Positions 24,609-34,513 are shown, counted from the first letter of the stretch. The stretch: 43,451 nt of DNA from Methanoregula sp. (GCA_030651815.1 JAUSBW010000074.1:1-43451), one strand, 5' to 3'. Made by a program: numbers and translations. The notes: a model not told the origin generated them from the letters alone.

Positions 24609-25697
24609 ATGGCTGCCACACATGCACCTGCCCGCATCGGATCCCTCTGGCACCAGCGCATGCAGACGCTGAAGGAATACGAAGTTGTCCGTGACGGTAA
24701 TATATTCGGAACAAGTTTTTCAAACAGTGTTGTCTTCTCATCAGAATATGATCAGGCGCGGCAGCAGCTCGATCATCTTATCTCCAGTTACCAGGACAGA
24801 TCTTTTGAAACTGTTTTTTCAGGAAAAGAGGTCTCCAATGAATGCGGTAACTGCTACTCGTTAACGACCCCTCACCCTCTCCACCCGCCCGCATTCGATC
24901 TCGATCACTACCAGAACACTATTATGCGCGATTTAACTCTCGTGCGGGGGATTGGCCGGGCAACGGAAAAACGACTCCGTGCCCGGGGTTACCAGACCCT
25001 GTATGATCTCACCGGGCATCCTAAGTACAGATCGCATGTCCAGCCTGTCATCGATTGCATGTGTAGTGAGGATTCGCATGATATCATGGATCTGGTTGGT
25101 AGACGGCATGCCAAATCACACCCATTGGTATTAGGAGCAGCAGGTTTGCATGAACTCCAGGATTATGTCTTTCTTGACCTCGAGACAATGGGCCTGTTCT
25201 CCCGACCGATCATCCTCTTTGGCATTGGCGTGATTGAAAACGGGGCCCTGAATGTTTACCAGTACCTGCTCCGTGATATCGCTGATGAGCAGGCTGCCCT
25301 GAAAGAGACGATCCGCCACTTGTCGGGTGAGCGAAAAGCACTGGTGACGTTTAACGGCAAAGCTTTCGATCTCCCCTACCTCAATGACCGGCTCGGTTAC
25401 TATGGTATGGACACTCCTGCCAGTACCCGTATCCCGCATTTTGATGTCCTTCATTTCAGCCGCAGGAGGTGGCGGAACCAGTTCCCCTCTTTGCGCCTCA
25501 CTGCACTGGAACGGGAGATATTGCATATTCATCGTGAGGACGACATCCCCGGCCAGATGGTGCCGGAATTTTATGAAACGTACCTGCGTACCGGCAATTG
25601 CGGCCCCCTGGTACCTATTGTTGAGCACAACCGGCAGGATATCATCTCGCTTGCCCTGTTGTTCTTCCATCTGATGGGGGAATCCTATGGCTGTTGA
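24609..25697 (+). CDS. RNase H-fold exonuclease with helix-hairpin-helix (YprB/MrfB-like)
   Basis: The 362-residue protein combines a helix-hairpin-helix-like segment (VRGIGRATEKRLRARGYQTL, about 112-131) with a DEDDh-type exonuclease domain (about 184-355). Catalytic candidates are Asp190 and Glu192 in FLDLETMGL, Asp254 in FNGKAFDLPYL, and His340 and Asp344 in EHNRQDIISL. This matches the RNase_H_2 domain of Bacillus YprB (MrfB). It also has CxxC at 79-82 and CxC at 150-152, flanking the hairpin segment, which could bind zinc or an Fe-S cluster. The gene overlaps the helicase gene by 11 nt, the same pairing as bacterial yprA-yprB. A DNA repair role is inferred from that. Confidence 0.85.
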   Translation: MAATHAPARIGSLWHQRMQTLKEYEVVRDGNIFGTSFSNSVVFSSEYDQARQQLDHLISSYQDRSFETVFSGKEVSNECGNCYSLTTPHPLHPPAFDLDHYQNTIMRDLTLVRGIGRATEKRLRARGYQTLYDLTGHPKYRSHVQPVIDCMCSEDSHDIMDLVGRRHAKSHPLVLGAAGLHELQDYVFLDLETMGLFSRPIILFGIGVIENGALNVYQYLLRDIADEQAALKETIRHLSGERKALVTFNGKAFDLPYLNDRLGYYGMDTPASTRIPHFDVLHFSRRRWRNQFPSLRLTALEREILHIHREDDIPGQMVPEFYETYLRTGNCGPLVPIVEHNRQDIISLALLFFHLMGESYGC

Positions 25698-27996
25698 TGA
25701 TGTAATCCGGCTTCTCACCACCAACCCGGTCTACCGTGATCGTGTGGTGCATACCGAAATTATCGAACCCGGCCCCCCCCAATACGGCACACTTGATACA
25801 CCCCTGTCCGATAGTATCATTTCATACCTTGATCAGAACGGCATCCGGCTTTACTCACACCAGTGTGATGCCATCAACCGCATACGGGCCGGTAAAAATG
25901 TGATCCTCACCACCCCGACGGCAAGTGGTAAGACACTGGCATTTAATATTCCGGTTTTTACCGCGCTTAACGCGGACCCGGAGGCCCGTGCATTGTACCT
26001 TTACCCAACGAAAGCGTTGTCAAACGATCAACTCGCTACACTTGAGCAGATGGCACACTATACCGGCATTTCAGCAAAACCTGCCATCTATGACGGGGAC
26101 ACCCCCCAGTCGAGACGAGCGGCGATACGGGATAACTCGCGGATAATCATCTCAAATCCCCATGAGATTCATCAGGTTCTTTCCTGGCATATGAAATGGC
26201 GTCCGCTGTTTGCCAATCTACGGTATATTGTGATCGATGAGGCACACCGGTACCGTGGGGTATTCGGTTCACACATTGCGATGCTGATGAGGAGGTTGTC
26301 GCGGCTTTGCCTTCACTACGGTTCACGTCCGCAGTTCATCCTGTCCACTGCAACACTGGCAAACCCGGTGGAATTTTCCCAACGTCTTACCGGCCATCCC
26401 TTTGAATTGGTGAACGGTAATGGATCGCCTCATGGCAGGAAACACTTCGTCCTCTATAACCCGTTCTATGATGGCGTAGGTGAACGTTCCACTCACCAGG
26501 AAACAAAAGATCTCCTTGTCTCCTGCGTGAAAAACAATCTCCAGACACTCTGTTTCACCGGTTCGCGGAAGATGGCGGAGCTCGTCACCCTCTGGGCGCG
26601 GGAGGATGCACGGCGTTTTAGTGCCCAGCTTGCAGATACGATCTGCGCGTACCGGGCCGGCTATCTTCCCGAGGATCGACGGGCGATCGAAACACACCTC
26701 AAGGAAGGGGTGATGAAAGGTGTCGTGTCGACAAACGCGCTCGAGCTTGGCATTGATATCGGATCGCTGGATGCCGTGATTATTTCCGGTTATCCGGGCA
26801 CCATGATGTCCACCTGGCAGCAGGCCGGCAGGGCCGGGCGAAAGGGGGATGTATCCCTTGCTCTCCTTGTTGCACAGGCAAATCCGCTCGACCAGTACTT
26901 CATGAACCACCCGGAACAGTTCTTCTCGCGTTCACACGAACACGCGATTGTAGATACCGAAAATCCGTATATCGTATCCGGGCACCTGCTCTGCGCTGCG
27001 GCTGAGCTGCCCCTGCGCGAAGACGCTGATCGTGAATTTTTCGGGGATTCATTCCCCCAATTGCTTCCGGAACTTGCATCCACAGACCTTGTCAGAAAGA
27101 CGGCCCGCGGGTGGGTGTATTCCGGGCGGGGCAGGGCAGCTGATCTGGTAAGCCTGGGGGGCATACCCGGAGAAACATTCCGGATTATGTGTCATGGCCG
27201 TTTGATCGAGACCATGGATCGGGCGCAGGCATACCGGGAAGCGCACAAAGGAGCGATTCTTCTCCACCAGGGTGAGATGTACCTTGTAAAAGAGATGGAT
27301 CTGGAAACCCACACCGTGCGTGTAACTGAGGCCGATGTGAATTACTACACGCAGCCCTTAAAAGAGGTGGACCTAGCAATCATCGAGACCCTCGAGACCC
27401 GTGAATTAAATGGTGTGAAATGTGCCTTTGGGGTGGTAGAAGTGACCGAACAATATACCGGTTACAAGATCAAACGCGGCGATACCATCATTGGTGTTGA
27501 GCCCCTCACTCTCCCGCCACTCACCTTCAGGACAAAAGCATTCTGGCTCATCCCCTCTCCCGATACGGAGCAGAATGTTTTGAAAGGGAATCTGGATTTC
27601 GCTGGCGGACTGCATGGTGCAGAGCATGCCATCATTGCCCTCATGCCCCTGCATGTGATGTGCGATCGCCGGGACATCGGCGGATTGTCATCAGCTGCAT
27701 ATGGTGAGAACGGGGAGCCTGTCATATTTGTTTACGATGGATATGAAGGGGGTATCGGGCTTGCGGAGAAAGCCTTCGAGATCCTGCCCGATCTGTTTGC
27801 CACTGCCCACGCACTGGTACGGGACTGCCGGTGCGATGATGGCTGTCCGTCCTGCATTTACTCGCCCAAATGTGGTAATGACAACCAGCCGCTCGATAAG
27901 ATCGCAACCACACTTATTCTGGGGGAGCTCTGCAAAGAACCGGAAAAAAGTGAATCTGCCGGATATGTGGATGCAGCCGGGGTAGTCTTCTCGTAG
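25687..27996 (+). CDS. DEAH-box superfamily 2 helicase with DUF1998 domain (YprA/MrfA/Hrq1-like)
   Basis: The 769-residue protein has helicase motifs in order: Q-like SHQCDAI, I TTPTASGKT (75-83), Ia YPTKALSNDQ, II DEAH (184-187), III STATLANP, IV CFTGSRKM, V STNALELGIDIG and VI QQAGRAGRKG. The C-terminal DUF1998 part carries a cysteine cluster at C714, C716, C720, C723 and C729 (CRCDDGCPSC and a later KCGN), the metal site of this family. Bacterial MrfA is a 3'-5' helicase acting with the exonuclease MrfB in excision of mitomycin-type DNA lesions, and yeast Hrq1 is related. The gene begins inside the end of the exonuclease gene, so expression is coupled. Confidence 0.93.
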   Translation: MAVDDVIRLLTTNPVYRDRVVHTEIIEPGPPQYGTLDTPLSDSIISYLDQNGIRLYSHQCDAINRIRAGKNVILTTPTASGKTLAFNIPVFTALNADPEARALYLYPTKALSNDQLATLEQMAHYTGISAKPAIYDGDTPQSRRAAIRDNSRIIISNPHEIHQVLSWHMKWRPLFANLRYIVIDEAHRYRGVFGSHIAMLMRRLSRLCLHYGSRPQFILSTATLANPVEFSQRLTGHPFELVNGNGSPHGRKHFVLYNPFYDGVGERSTHQETKDLLVSCVKNNLQTLCFTGSRKMAELVTLWAREDARRFSAQLADTICAYRAGYLPEDRRAIETHLKEGVMKGVVSTNALELGIDIGSLDAVIISGYPGTMMSTWQQAGRAGRKGDVSLALLVAQANPLDQYFMNHPEQFFSRSHEHAIVDTENPYIVSGHLLCAAAELPLREDADREFFGDSFPQLLPELASTDLVRKTARGWVYSGRGRAADLVSLGGIPGETFRIMCHGRLIETMDRAQAYREAHKGAILLHQGEMYLVKEMDLETHTVRVTEADVNYYTQPLKEVDLAIIETLETRELNGVKCAFGVVEVTEQYTGYKIKRGDTIIGVEPLTLPPLTFRTKAFWLIPSPDTEQNVLKGNLDFAGGLHGAEHAIIALMPLHVMCDRRDIGGLSSAAYGENGEPVIFVYDGYEGGIGLAEKAFEILPDLFATAHALVRDCRCDDGCPSCIYSPKCGNDNQPLDKIATTLILGELCKEPEKSESAGYVDAAGVVFS

Positions 27997-28107
27997 AAGG
28001 ATCCCATTTGTCCACGAGAACCACCCTGCTCTCCTGCCCCTGCTCGTAGTCTTCAAAGATGAACAGGTCGTCTATCCTGGCATGCAGGAGCGGATAAAAA
28101 AAAGAAA
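27997..28107. other. Gap between the converging helicase and SepRS genes
   Basis: The 111-nt region separates two converging genes. An eight-A run at 28097-28104 gives a T-run on the minus strand, downstream of SepRS, and may help end transcription. About 35 codons on the minus strand (28089 down to 27990) stay open and read like protein (DDLFIFEDYEQGQ), but they have no start codon. Confidence 0.3.
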
Positions 28108-29760
28108 TTATTCCTTGATCGTAGAACGGACCGAAAGAAATACCGGCCCCCGCACGTCCACTTTCTTGTTGTTGTCCGTAATGGCTCGCATGGCGAACTC
28201 CTCTATCTTTAAGTTGATATCACTGGGGAGTTTTGCCATCTTCACCTGCACGGTGGTGGACTTTCCGCACCGGGCTGCTTCTTCAATACGGGCAGCAGCG
28301 AGTGCTGCAACTGCGCTCAGGTAGCTGATGCCGGTTGACACCCCTTCTGTCCGCACCTGTTTCCACTTCTCAACATCCGGTACACCAAGAATCGATCCAT
28401 TGTGTACGAATATTTCATTGGCACAGGCAGGACCACAGAGTTTTGCATTGGATTCCGGCTCTTCTACGGCTACCTTCACGGCCACCCCTCCAAGTGTCCC
28501 TTCCCATGCATCGAACGAGCATGGCCCGGCAGCAGCACCATTCGCGGCGGCGACACGGATAATCGCTGCCGCTAGCTTCTTTCCTTCAGGAGATGCCGGC
28601 TCTTCCCGCATATGAACCGCACGGGCGATCGCCCTGTCCGTGACAGGTCTGGGGAAGAACTGGGGGAAACAGAGTTGCCGGACATCGTTGGAATTGTACG
28701 CAATCATCGCAAGCCGCTCGACACCCAGTCCGAGGTTCATAACGGGTACCCCGATGCCGTACTCGGCAAGTGCCGATGGGGAGTACATACCAAACGTTGC
28801 CACTTCGACCCAGCCATGCACCGGGTGCCGTGCGTAGACCTCGGTCTGGGAATCCGGCATATAATACTTGGAACGTTTCTCATCCGGCTGGAACCGGAAA
28901 TCCGTGTACCCGAATGCGGAGAGGAGCGCCTCGCTCACTGCTTTACCGTCTTCTATGGTGACATCTTCTCCGGCGATGATACAGGACGCCGAATGGTAGG
29001 TCATCAGCCGGGTCGGTCCTTCAGCCTGCTCGCGCCGGAAACACCGGTCAACCGAGAAGAGCCGGACAGGAAGGGCTGTTTTTTCCCAGATGGCACCGAG
29101 TGTCATGAACCAGCCGCTCGTCATGTGACTGCGGAGGGTGGAGCGCGAGGATTCCGGGACAAGTGCCCTGAACTCCGGAAATACGACATCAAGGATATGC
29201 ACAACCAGTGCATCATCCACCCCCAGCACCTTGGAGAGTTCGAAGGTGAGTTCATCCCCATCAATCTCCGATTTCTTGTACGCATGAAGGGTCTCTCGTA
29301 AGTGCTCCTCGGTCTCCTTTGTCATGGGCTGGTAATGCTCATGGTGATGGGCTTGTTCGACCGGCACAAAATCACGGTGTGTGAGCGGGCTCCGGTGGCT
29401 CATCAGGATCTCGTTGATCTCATCGAGATGTTTCCGTGCGATCCCCACGTTCGGGCGCGGGAGCCCTCCTAAGTAGAAGACCCGGTCGAGCACGGCCATC
29501 GCCTCAGGGCCGAACTGTCGGTAGATGTCTTGTTCCTCTATGATGACCGGGTTTTCGGCTTCATCAAACCCAAGCGAAAGGTAGATCTCGCGCAGCCGGT
29601 TTATCGTGGCAAAGACCGGGTGCGCCTGAGCCCGTTTGAACGAGAGGCACGGGTAGGTTGCTGCATGTCCCGGCGGTGTTACAACAGACGGGCCTTCATG
29701 CCATGCCTCTTCAAAATTCTCATGTGACTTTTGTTTCCATTCTTCAGGATTGAACCTCAT
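28108..29760 (-). CDS. sepS: O-phosphoseryl-tRNA(Cys) synthetase (SepRS)
   Basis: The 550-residue class II synthetase charges tRNA-Cys with O-phosphoserine, the first step of tRNA-dependent cysteine formation in methanogens that lack or supplement CysRS. It begins [20 protein letters not shown], a characteristic SepRS start. Class II features include the motif 2 region [21 protein letters not shown] and the motif 3 region [12 protein letters not shown]. It resembles PheRS alpha but is distinguished by the N-terminus and overall length. It overlaps taw1 by 4 nt at the end of a translation operon. The partner SepCysS is not in the window. Confidence 0.95.
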   Translation of the reverse strand: MRFNPEEWKQKSHENFEEAWHEGPSVVTPPGHAATYPCLSFKRAQAHPVFATINRLREIYLSLGFDEAENPVIIEEQDIYRQFGPEAMAVLDRVFYLGGLPRPNVGIARKHLDEINEILMSHRSPLTHRDFVPVEQAHHHEHYQPMTKETEEHLRETLHAYKKSEIDGDELTFELSKVLGVDDALVVHILDVVFPEFRALVPESSRSTLRSHMTSGWFMTLGAIWEKTALPVRLFSVDRCFRREQAEGPTRLMTYHSASCIIAGEDVTIEDGKAVSEALLSAFGYTDFRFQPDEKRSKYYMPDSQTEVYARHPVHGWVEVATFGMYSPSALAEYGIGVPVMNLGLGVERLAMIAYNSNDVRQLCFPQFFPRPVTDRAIARAVHMREEPASPEGKKLAAAIIRVAAANGAAAGPCSFDAWEGTLGGVAVKVAVEEPESNAKLCGPACANEIFVHNGSILGVPDVEKWKQVRTEGVSTGISYLSAVAALAAARIEEAARCGKSTTVQVKMAKLPSDINLKIEEFAMRAITDNNKKVDVRGPVFLSVRSTIKE

Positions 29761-30656
29761 GTTTTACGCTCCAGGCAGACCACTCTGCTCAACTTATTCT
29801 CATCTTTGAACCGGTAATCGCATGCAGCTGCAATCTTCTCTGCAAACGATCGTACACGCTCATGCTCCGGCATATTCTCTCGATTCAATCGGTTTCTACT
29901 GTATCCCAGATACATATATCCCTTCACTTCCACAAATGACGCACCCGAATCCTGCAGGATCGCAGCATATTTTTCCGGTGCGAAATCGTTGAGATCCTTA
30001 ACAAGGGTGATCCGCACCGCAGACCGTCGCGTTCCCAGCAGGGCAAGGCTCTCGTTCACCCGTTCCCAGTAATCCTCCTGCGGGCGACATACTGCCATGT
30101 ATGTCTCCCGATCCGGTGCATCAAGCGAGATATACATCTGGTACGGGTGGCACCGCCGGAGCATATCGGGGTTCGTGCCGTTGCTTACGAGAAATGTAGT
30201 ATAACCCTTATCGTTGAAGAGATCGATCAGTGCAGGCAGCTGGCTGTAGAGCGTGGGCTCTCCGGACAGTGATATTGCCACATGCTTTGGATCCAGCGCT
30301 TCCTGCCACCGTTCAGGGGTTACCGCATTGTCGAGAACTGCATTATACCCGGCAAGGGCTTTTTTCTGGAATTTGTGTATGCCGGCAAGAATCGTTTCCG
30401 GAGAACACTCCACTACATCCGGCACTTCGTGTTCAAACGAACGCCAGCAGAAGAGACAGCGCTGATTGCAGCGCAGGGTGGGTGTCATCTGGACGCAGCG
30501 GTGGCTGTCAATCCCGTAGAACTGGTGCTTGTAGCACATATCGCCGCCCATGAGCGCCCGTTTGCACCACATGCAGGGCTTGAGAGCGGCTCCCGATGTC
30601 TCGGAAAAAAACTGGTATCCCTGCTTACGCAGGGCATCACATGGTGCGGATGGCAT
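29757..30656 (-). CDS. taw1: tRNA 4-demethylwyosine synthase Taw1 (TYW1 homologue)
   Basis: The 299-residue radical SAM enzyme condenses pyruvate carbons with N1-methylguanosine-37 of tRNA-Phe to form the tricyclic base of wyosine. The radical SAM cluster ligands are C63-x3-C67-x2-C70 in [10 protein letters not shown] second N-terminal cysteine set, C28, C41 and C54, matches the extra Fe-S cluster described for archaeal TYW1. SGEPTLY and SNGTNPDML are further conserved radical SAM segments. It starts inside the argS 3' end (20-nt overlap) and overlaps sepS by 4 nt. Confidence 0.95.
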   Translation of the reverse strand: MPSAPCDALRKQGYQFFSETSGAALKPCMWCKRALMGGDMCYKHQFYGIDSHRCVQMTPTLRCNQRCLFCWRSFEHEVPDVVECSPETILAGIHKFQKKALAGYNAVLDNAVTPERWQEALDPKHVAISLSGEPTLYSQLPALIDLFNDKGYTTFLVSNGTNPDMLRRCHPYQMYISLDAPDRETYMAVCRPQEDYWERVNESLALLGTRRSAVRITLVKDLNDFAPEKYAAILQDSGASFVEVKGYMYLGYSRNRLNRENMPEHERVRSFAEKIAAACDYRFKDENKLSRVVCLERKT

Positions 30657-32301
30657 CGATCCCCAGTGTCTCTAACGACTCTTTGAGCGTGTTCTGCGCT
30701 GCTTTCACGAGCGTAAGCCGGCGATTGCGGACCTTTCCCTCGCTTTTCAGCACCGGGTCAAAGTGGTAGAACGAGTTGAAGGTGTCTGCAAGTTCGCGGG
30801 AGTACGTGGCAAGGATATGCGGGTGGAGTTCAGCGATCACCCGCTCAATGACCATGGGCAGCTTTGCAATCTGTTTGGCAAGGGCTATCTCCGTCGGTGT
30901 CTCGAGTTCGTAGCACTCTTCAAACGGGCCTGCTTTCTCTAAGATACTGCATGCACGGGCATGGGAATACTGGATATACGGGCCGCTCTGGCGTTCGAAG
31001 TCCAGTGCCTCTTTCCAGTTAAAAACCGTGCTCTTTTCAGGAGACACCTTCACGATATCATAGCGGACAGCAGCAAGGCCGACCGACCGGGCGATTGCCC
31101 TGCGGGCCGGTTCATCGAGTTCCGGTCTCCTTGCGGTCACTTCATCGTATGCCCGTTTGTTGATCTCGGTGATCAGGTCGTCGGCCGAGATGAACTTTCC
31201 AGCCCGGGTGCTCATCGACCCTTCCGGCAGGGATACGAACTCAAAGTGGACGATCTCCGGCACCTTCTCCCCAAGCAGTTTCATGGTGCACTGGAGCTGT
31301 GCGCCGATCAGTTTGTGATCAGCACCGAGCACATCGATCACCCGGTCAAAGTTTGCCCCTTTCCATGCATGGAACGCGAGGTCGCGCGCTGCATAGACTG
31401 AGGTGCCGTCACTGCGCCGGATCACGTACTTGTTCTCGAACCCGAACTCCGAGAGATCGAGTGCGAGTGTCTCTTCCTGTCTTGCCTGCGGGAGTTTCCT
31501 GATCCTGTTGATGATTCGCTCGGTGTAGCCATTCCGGATGAAATCACTCTCCCAGACAAACCGGTCGTGCGCCACGTTGAGGTTCTTCATCGTGACCTCG
31601 AACCCTTCAAGGCAGCGCGAGACCTCGTTCCTGAACTTCTTGACAGTGGGAGTATCGCCTTTCTCCACCAGCTGCATCAGTTCATTGACCTGCTGGGTGA
31701 TTTCAGGATCCTTTTCGATCTCGCGGTTCGCTGCAATGTAGATGCGGGCGATATGGGCATCTTCTTTCTCGCCCACTGCCTGAGTGTTGTCGAGATGGAT
31801 AAACCCCCAGACCACAATTGCGATCTGCCGTCCCATGTCATTGACATAGTACTGCACCTCAAGCCGGTAGCCAGCCTTGCGGAATGCCCTGGCAAGGGTG
31901 TCACCGATGATCGAGTTCCTGATATGTCCTACATGGAGAGGACCGTTGGGGTTGGCGCTCGTGTGTTCAAGAACCACGCGAGTTGTTTTTTTCTCAAGCG
32001 AACCATAGCCCGGCTGGACAGCTGCCTTCAATGTCTCGCTGACGTATTCCCTGCCAAAAATGAAATTGATGTAGGGGCCTTTTGCTTCTATTGTTATCCC
32101 AGCGAGTTCAGGATGTTTAGAAAGTTCAGCCACAAGATCCTGTGCGATCCTGGCCGGTGCCTGTTTATTCAGCTTTGCCAGTGCGAATGCGACGGTCGTG
32201 GCAAGATCGGCGTGCTCCCCACCTTCTGCCAGCAGCACATCATGCATGCCGGTGCTCTCCCGGAGCACGTGTTCCAGTATCGTTCGTTTCTCCAGTAACA
32301 T
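30637..32301 (-). CDS. argS: Arginyl-tRNA synthetase
   Basis: The class I synthetase has 554 residues from the ATG at 32301. It shows the N-terminal tRNA-binding add-on domain, the HIGH motif as HVGH (123-126) within ANPNGPLHVGHIRNS, a KMSKS-like loop GSMSTRAGKF, and the C-terminal anticodon-binding DALR domain ending LVKAAQNTLKESLETLGI. The ATG at 32301 shares its A with the TGA of aRF1 (TGATG), and the ribosome-binding GACGGG is better placed for it than for the ATG two codons upstream at 32307. That upstream start cannot be excluded. It lies between aRF1 and taw1. Confidence 0.95.
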   Translation of the reverse strand: MLLEKRTILEHVLRESTGMHDVLLAEGGEHADLATTVAFALAKLNKQAPARIAQDLVAELSKHPELAGITIEAKGPYINFIFGREYVSETLKAAVQPGYGSLEKKTTRVVLEHTSANPNGPLHVGHIRNSIIGDTLARAFRKAGYRLEVQYYVNDMGRQIAIVVWGFIHLDNTQAVGEKEDAHIARIYIAANREIEKDPEITQQVNELMQLVEKGDTPTVKKFRNEVSRCLEGFEVTMKNLNVAHDRFVWESDFIRNGYTERIINRIRKLPQARQEETLALDLSEFGFENKYVIRRSDGTSVYAARDLAFHAWKGANFDRVIDVLGADHKLIGAQLQCTMKLLGEKVPEIVHFEFVSLPEGSMSTRAGKFISADDLITEINKRAYDEVTARRPELDEPARRAIARSVGLAAVRYDIVKVSPEKSTVFNWKEALDFERQSGPYIQYSHARACSILEKAGPFEECYELETPTEIALAKQIAKLPMVIERVIAELHPHILATYSRELADTFNSFYHFDPVLKSEGKVRNRRLTLVKAAQNTLKESLETLGIDAIRTM

Positions 32302-33572
32302 CAGCATCCCGTCCTGTAGCGCAGTATTGCGGCAATCCCGCCGAATGCGGAGAAGAGGATCGACCCCTCTTCAAAATCATCGGAGATGAGCTCGACTTTG
32401 GCACTGCTCTGCTCGGCGAGTCTGGTGAGTTCATCGACAATATCGATCTCTTCTTCGAGAATAAGCGGTGCGGTGCATTTCGGACATGAACCGAGGGGGA
32501 TGTCACGGACCGATTTTCCAGCATCAACATGAACCGTCTTCTCATCGGTGAAATCACAGTTCTGGCATTTGATCCGGAGCCGGGATTTACGGAGGTTTGC
32601 CGAGAGAAGCAGGATATCGACTGCGCCTAGTTCAAGGTTTTTCCTGATGCTCTCTTCCCCATAGGCAGCAATGCTGGCATCCTTGACGAGTTCTTTTAAG
32701 AATCTGTCCATGAACGCTTTTTCCTTGATGACGCCCATGCCTTTGAGCGCGTCCTTTGCCGCATCCACCAGTTCGGAAAGTCCGTCTTCGTTAGTATAGG
32801 CTACGTCATAGATTCCGATGATCCGCTTCTGTACTTCGTGATGGAGAAAGTTACCGGATTCAAACTCCTCCTTTGTCGGGCTGGGGCCCCCGATAAGCAC
32901 GCCCTTGAACCGCTCGAAGTAATCCTTCTCTGCAAGGAATATGGCACTGGCCCGTTCCCCTATTCTTGTATAGAACTCGGCAATCGCAATCTCCCTGAGA
33001 CGCCCGAAACGGGCAGCGGACTGGCCGCCTTTGCGCGTCTTTCCCGGGACCGTTGATGTTGTACCGCCAATGGGTTCGATCCGGTTGCCGCGCAAGAAGC
33101 CCCAGTACGCTTCCCGCCGGTCAAGGACGAGAAGCCCGTAGATGGACTTCTCTTCGAGCATCTGTTTGAGTGGCTCGAGCTCGAAGTTCGAGCTGCAGCG
33201 GTACATGTAGAGGTTGAGAGGTTCAGGGGGTTCTATGATCGTGCACTGGAGATCCGTGCGATCACCATAGAGTTTGACCGTTCCACAGAACACCGCGAGT
33301 CCATGCAATGGCGGGCGCTTGTAGTACTTGAGTCGGGAAAGAATGGAGGAGATGGCACTCTGGACATTGGTTTTGGTCTGTTTGCTCTTGATATTGGCGC
33401 ACTGGCCGAACTCATCCTTGAGCTGATTGGTAACATCGTAGATCTGCTTGTCAGGGGGGATATAAATCGTGATAAGTTCCGTTCCGTCTCCCTGTTGTAA
33501 CTCGAGCTTCTCGAGCGCCTTTTTAAACTCGTAACGCTTTCGCGCGTCGTCCATCTCCCGTTCTTCTGCCAT
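32301..33572 (-). CDS. prf1: Peptide chain release factor aRF1
   Basis: The 423-residue factor recognises all three stop codons and triggers peptide release. It has the codon-decoding NIKS (60-63), the catalytic GGQ (182-184) in KTRKGGQSAARF, and a C-terminal minidomain with cysteines in CQNCDFTD and CPKC that may bind zinc. ATG at 33572 is chosen. A TTG four codons upstream would sit directly against the GAGAGGA site and is unlikely. It leads a minus-strand unit aRF1 > argS > taw1 > sepS with 1-20 nt overlaps throughout. Confidence 0.95.
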   Translation of the reverse strand: MAEEREMDDARKRYEFKKALEKLELQQGDGTELITIYIPPDKQIYDVTNQLKDEFGQCANIKSKQTKTNVQSAISSILSRLKYYKRPPLHGLAVFCGTVKLYGDRTDLQCTIIEPPEPLNLYMYRCSSNFELEPLKQMLEEKSIYGLLVLDRREAYWGFLRGNRIEPIGGTTSTVPGKTRKGGQSAARFGRLREIAIAEFYTRIGERASAIFLAEKDYFERFKGVLIGGPSPTKEEFESGNFLHHEVQKRIIGIYDVAYTNEDGLSELVDAAKDALKGMGVIKEKAFMDRFLKELVKDASIAAYGEESIRKNLELGAVDILLLSANLRKSRLRIKCQNCDFTDEKTVHVDAGKSVRDIPLGSCPKCTAPLILEEEIDIVDELTRLAEQSSAKVELISDDFEEGSILFSAFGGIAAILRYRTGC

Positions 33573-33607
33573 TGCCGGTCTCAATCCTCTCTGGAGCTAT
33601 TACTTAT

Positions 33608-34513
33608 TCACTTTCGTGTGCCATAAATTTGCGCCCATTGCATAATGATCTGTGCATCAACATCGCTATTTATGCCATGACTGCCGGAAAATCCGGTGAA
33701 CGTTTTGGGCTCCTGTGCCGAGTCAAAGTACTGTTTTCCGTTTGCAAACGGTATAATCTGGTCACCTGATGCATGGAAGATCCAGACCGGGCGCGGGGTT
33801 ATTTTTGTGAAATAGGTGCTGGGTTCAACTGAGGTGGCGAACCGTACGGGTGCTCCTGAGTAACCCTGTTGAATCGTTGAGTCCAGTAATCCCCAGTCGG
33901 ATGTGGAGATTCCCACATACCCGGCGAACTGAGGATCAATACCAGCAGCGACTGCTGCATACCGTCCCCCATTGCTCGATCCCATCACACGGACCGGGAC
34001 TGAGAACCGGTCTGAAACGATCTTCTGCGCGCTGACCAGATCGCATACCGTGAGATAATATTGTGGCCAGTCCCCGTTTTCAAACCGTTTGTAATCCTGC
34101 TGAACCAGCTGCGGGCTGAAGGGAATGCCGGGGGTCTCTGCACCATTGCCCCGTGTATCGGTAAACATGAATGCATAGCCGGCTGCTGCATATCTTACCA
34201 TCCGTTCTTCATGCCCGGCGATCTTCTCACCCGCTCCGGGGGCATACACAATTGCCGCTTTCGGGTTTTTGGGTGCAGCGAGATACGTGATCACATCGCC
34301 GCTTTGCGTATGCATGACTATCCGTGTTTTGGTATACGTTTCGTTGGAGAAGAGCACCTCTTCACTTGTCGTTACGGGAGCGCAAGTGACGGAAAGGATG
34401 CCCTTGTTATCTACTGAATAGGCAGGTTTTGCTCCTGTACCCGGTGTACCCGTACATCCGGCACACGCAAGGAGCACGACTATGATGACTCCTATAGTAA
34501 GCAATGAACGCAT
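33608..34513 (-). CDS. Lipoprotein-like alpha/beta hydrolase
   Basis: From the ATG at 34513 the protein has 301 residues. The N-terminus is a signal sequence with a lipobox-like end (VVLLACAGC, lipidation at Cys17 or Cys20), so it is probably anchored on the outside of the membrane. The alpha/beta hydrolase core has the nucleophile elbow GSSNGG, a downstream HASGDQIIPF with the catalytic Asp, and a late SGSHGIN His, completing the triad. Related to dienelactone hydrolase/acyl-peptidase-like enzymes; substrate unknown. A GTG three codons upstream overlaps the Nudix gene stop. It sits after the preQ0 genes in the same direction, but a functional link is not apparent. Confidence 0.82.
   Translation of the reverse strand: MRSLLTIGVIIVVLLACAGCTGTPGTGAKPAYSVDNKGILSVTCAPVTTSEEVLFSNETYTKTRIVMHTQSGDVITYLAAPKNPKAAIVYAPGAGEKIAGHEERMVRYAAAGYAFMFTDTRGNGAETPGIPFSPQLVQQDYKRFENGDWPQYYLTVCDLVSAQKIVSDRFSVPVRVMGSSNGGRYAAVAAGIDPQFAGYVGISTSDWGLLDSTIQQGYSGAPVRFATSVEPSTYFTKITPRPVWIFHASGDQIIPFANGKQYFDSAQEPKTFTGFSGSHGINSDVDAQIIMQWAQIYGTRK

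Noticed and set aside
25131-25724. Minus-strand 197-codon ORF across the exonuclease/helicase junction
   Set aside because: Antisense to the catalytic region of the exonuclease, with no recognisable motif or ribosome-binding site.
26323-26910. Minus-strand 195-codon ORF inside the helicase
   Set aside because: Antisense to helicase motifs III-VI; no domain recognised.
28612-29301. Plus-strand 229-codon ORF inside sepS
   Set aside because: It is wholly antisense to SepRS, whose motifs are intact, has no family resemblance and is explained by the GC and codon pattern of the real gene.
31567-32298. Plus-strand 243-codon ORF inside argS
   Set aside because: Antisense shadow of ArgRS; the composition (Cys/His/Phe-rich) is not protein-like and the opposite strand has HVGH and the other synthetase motifs.
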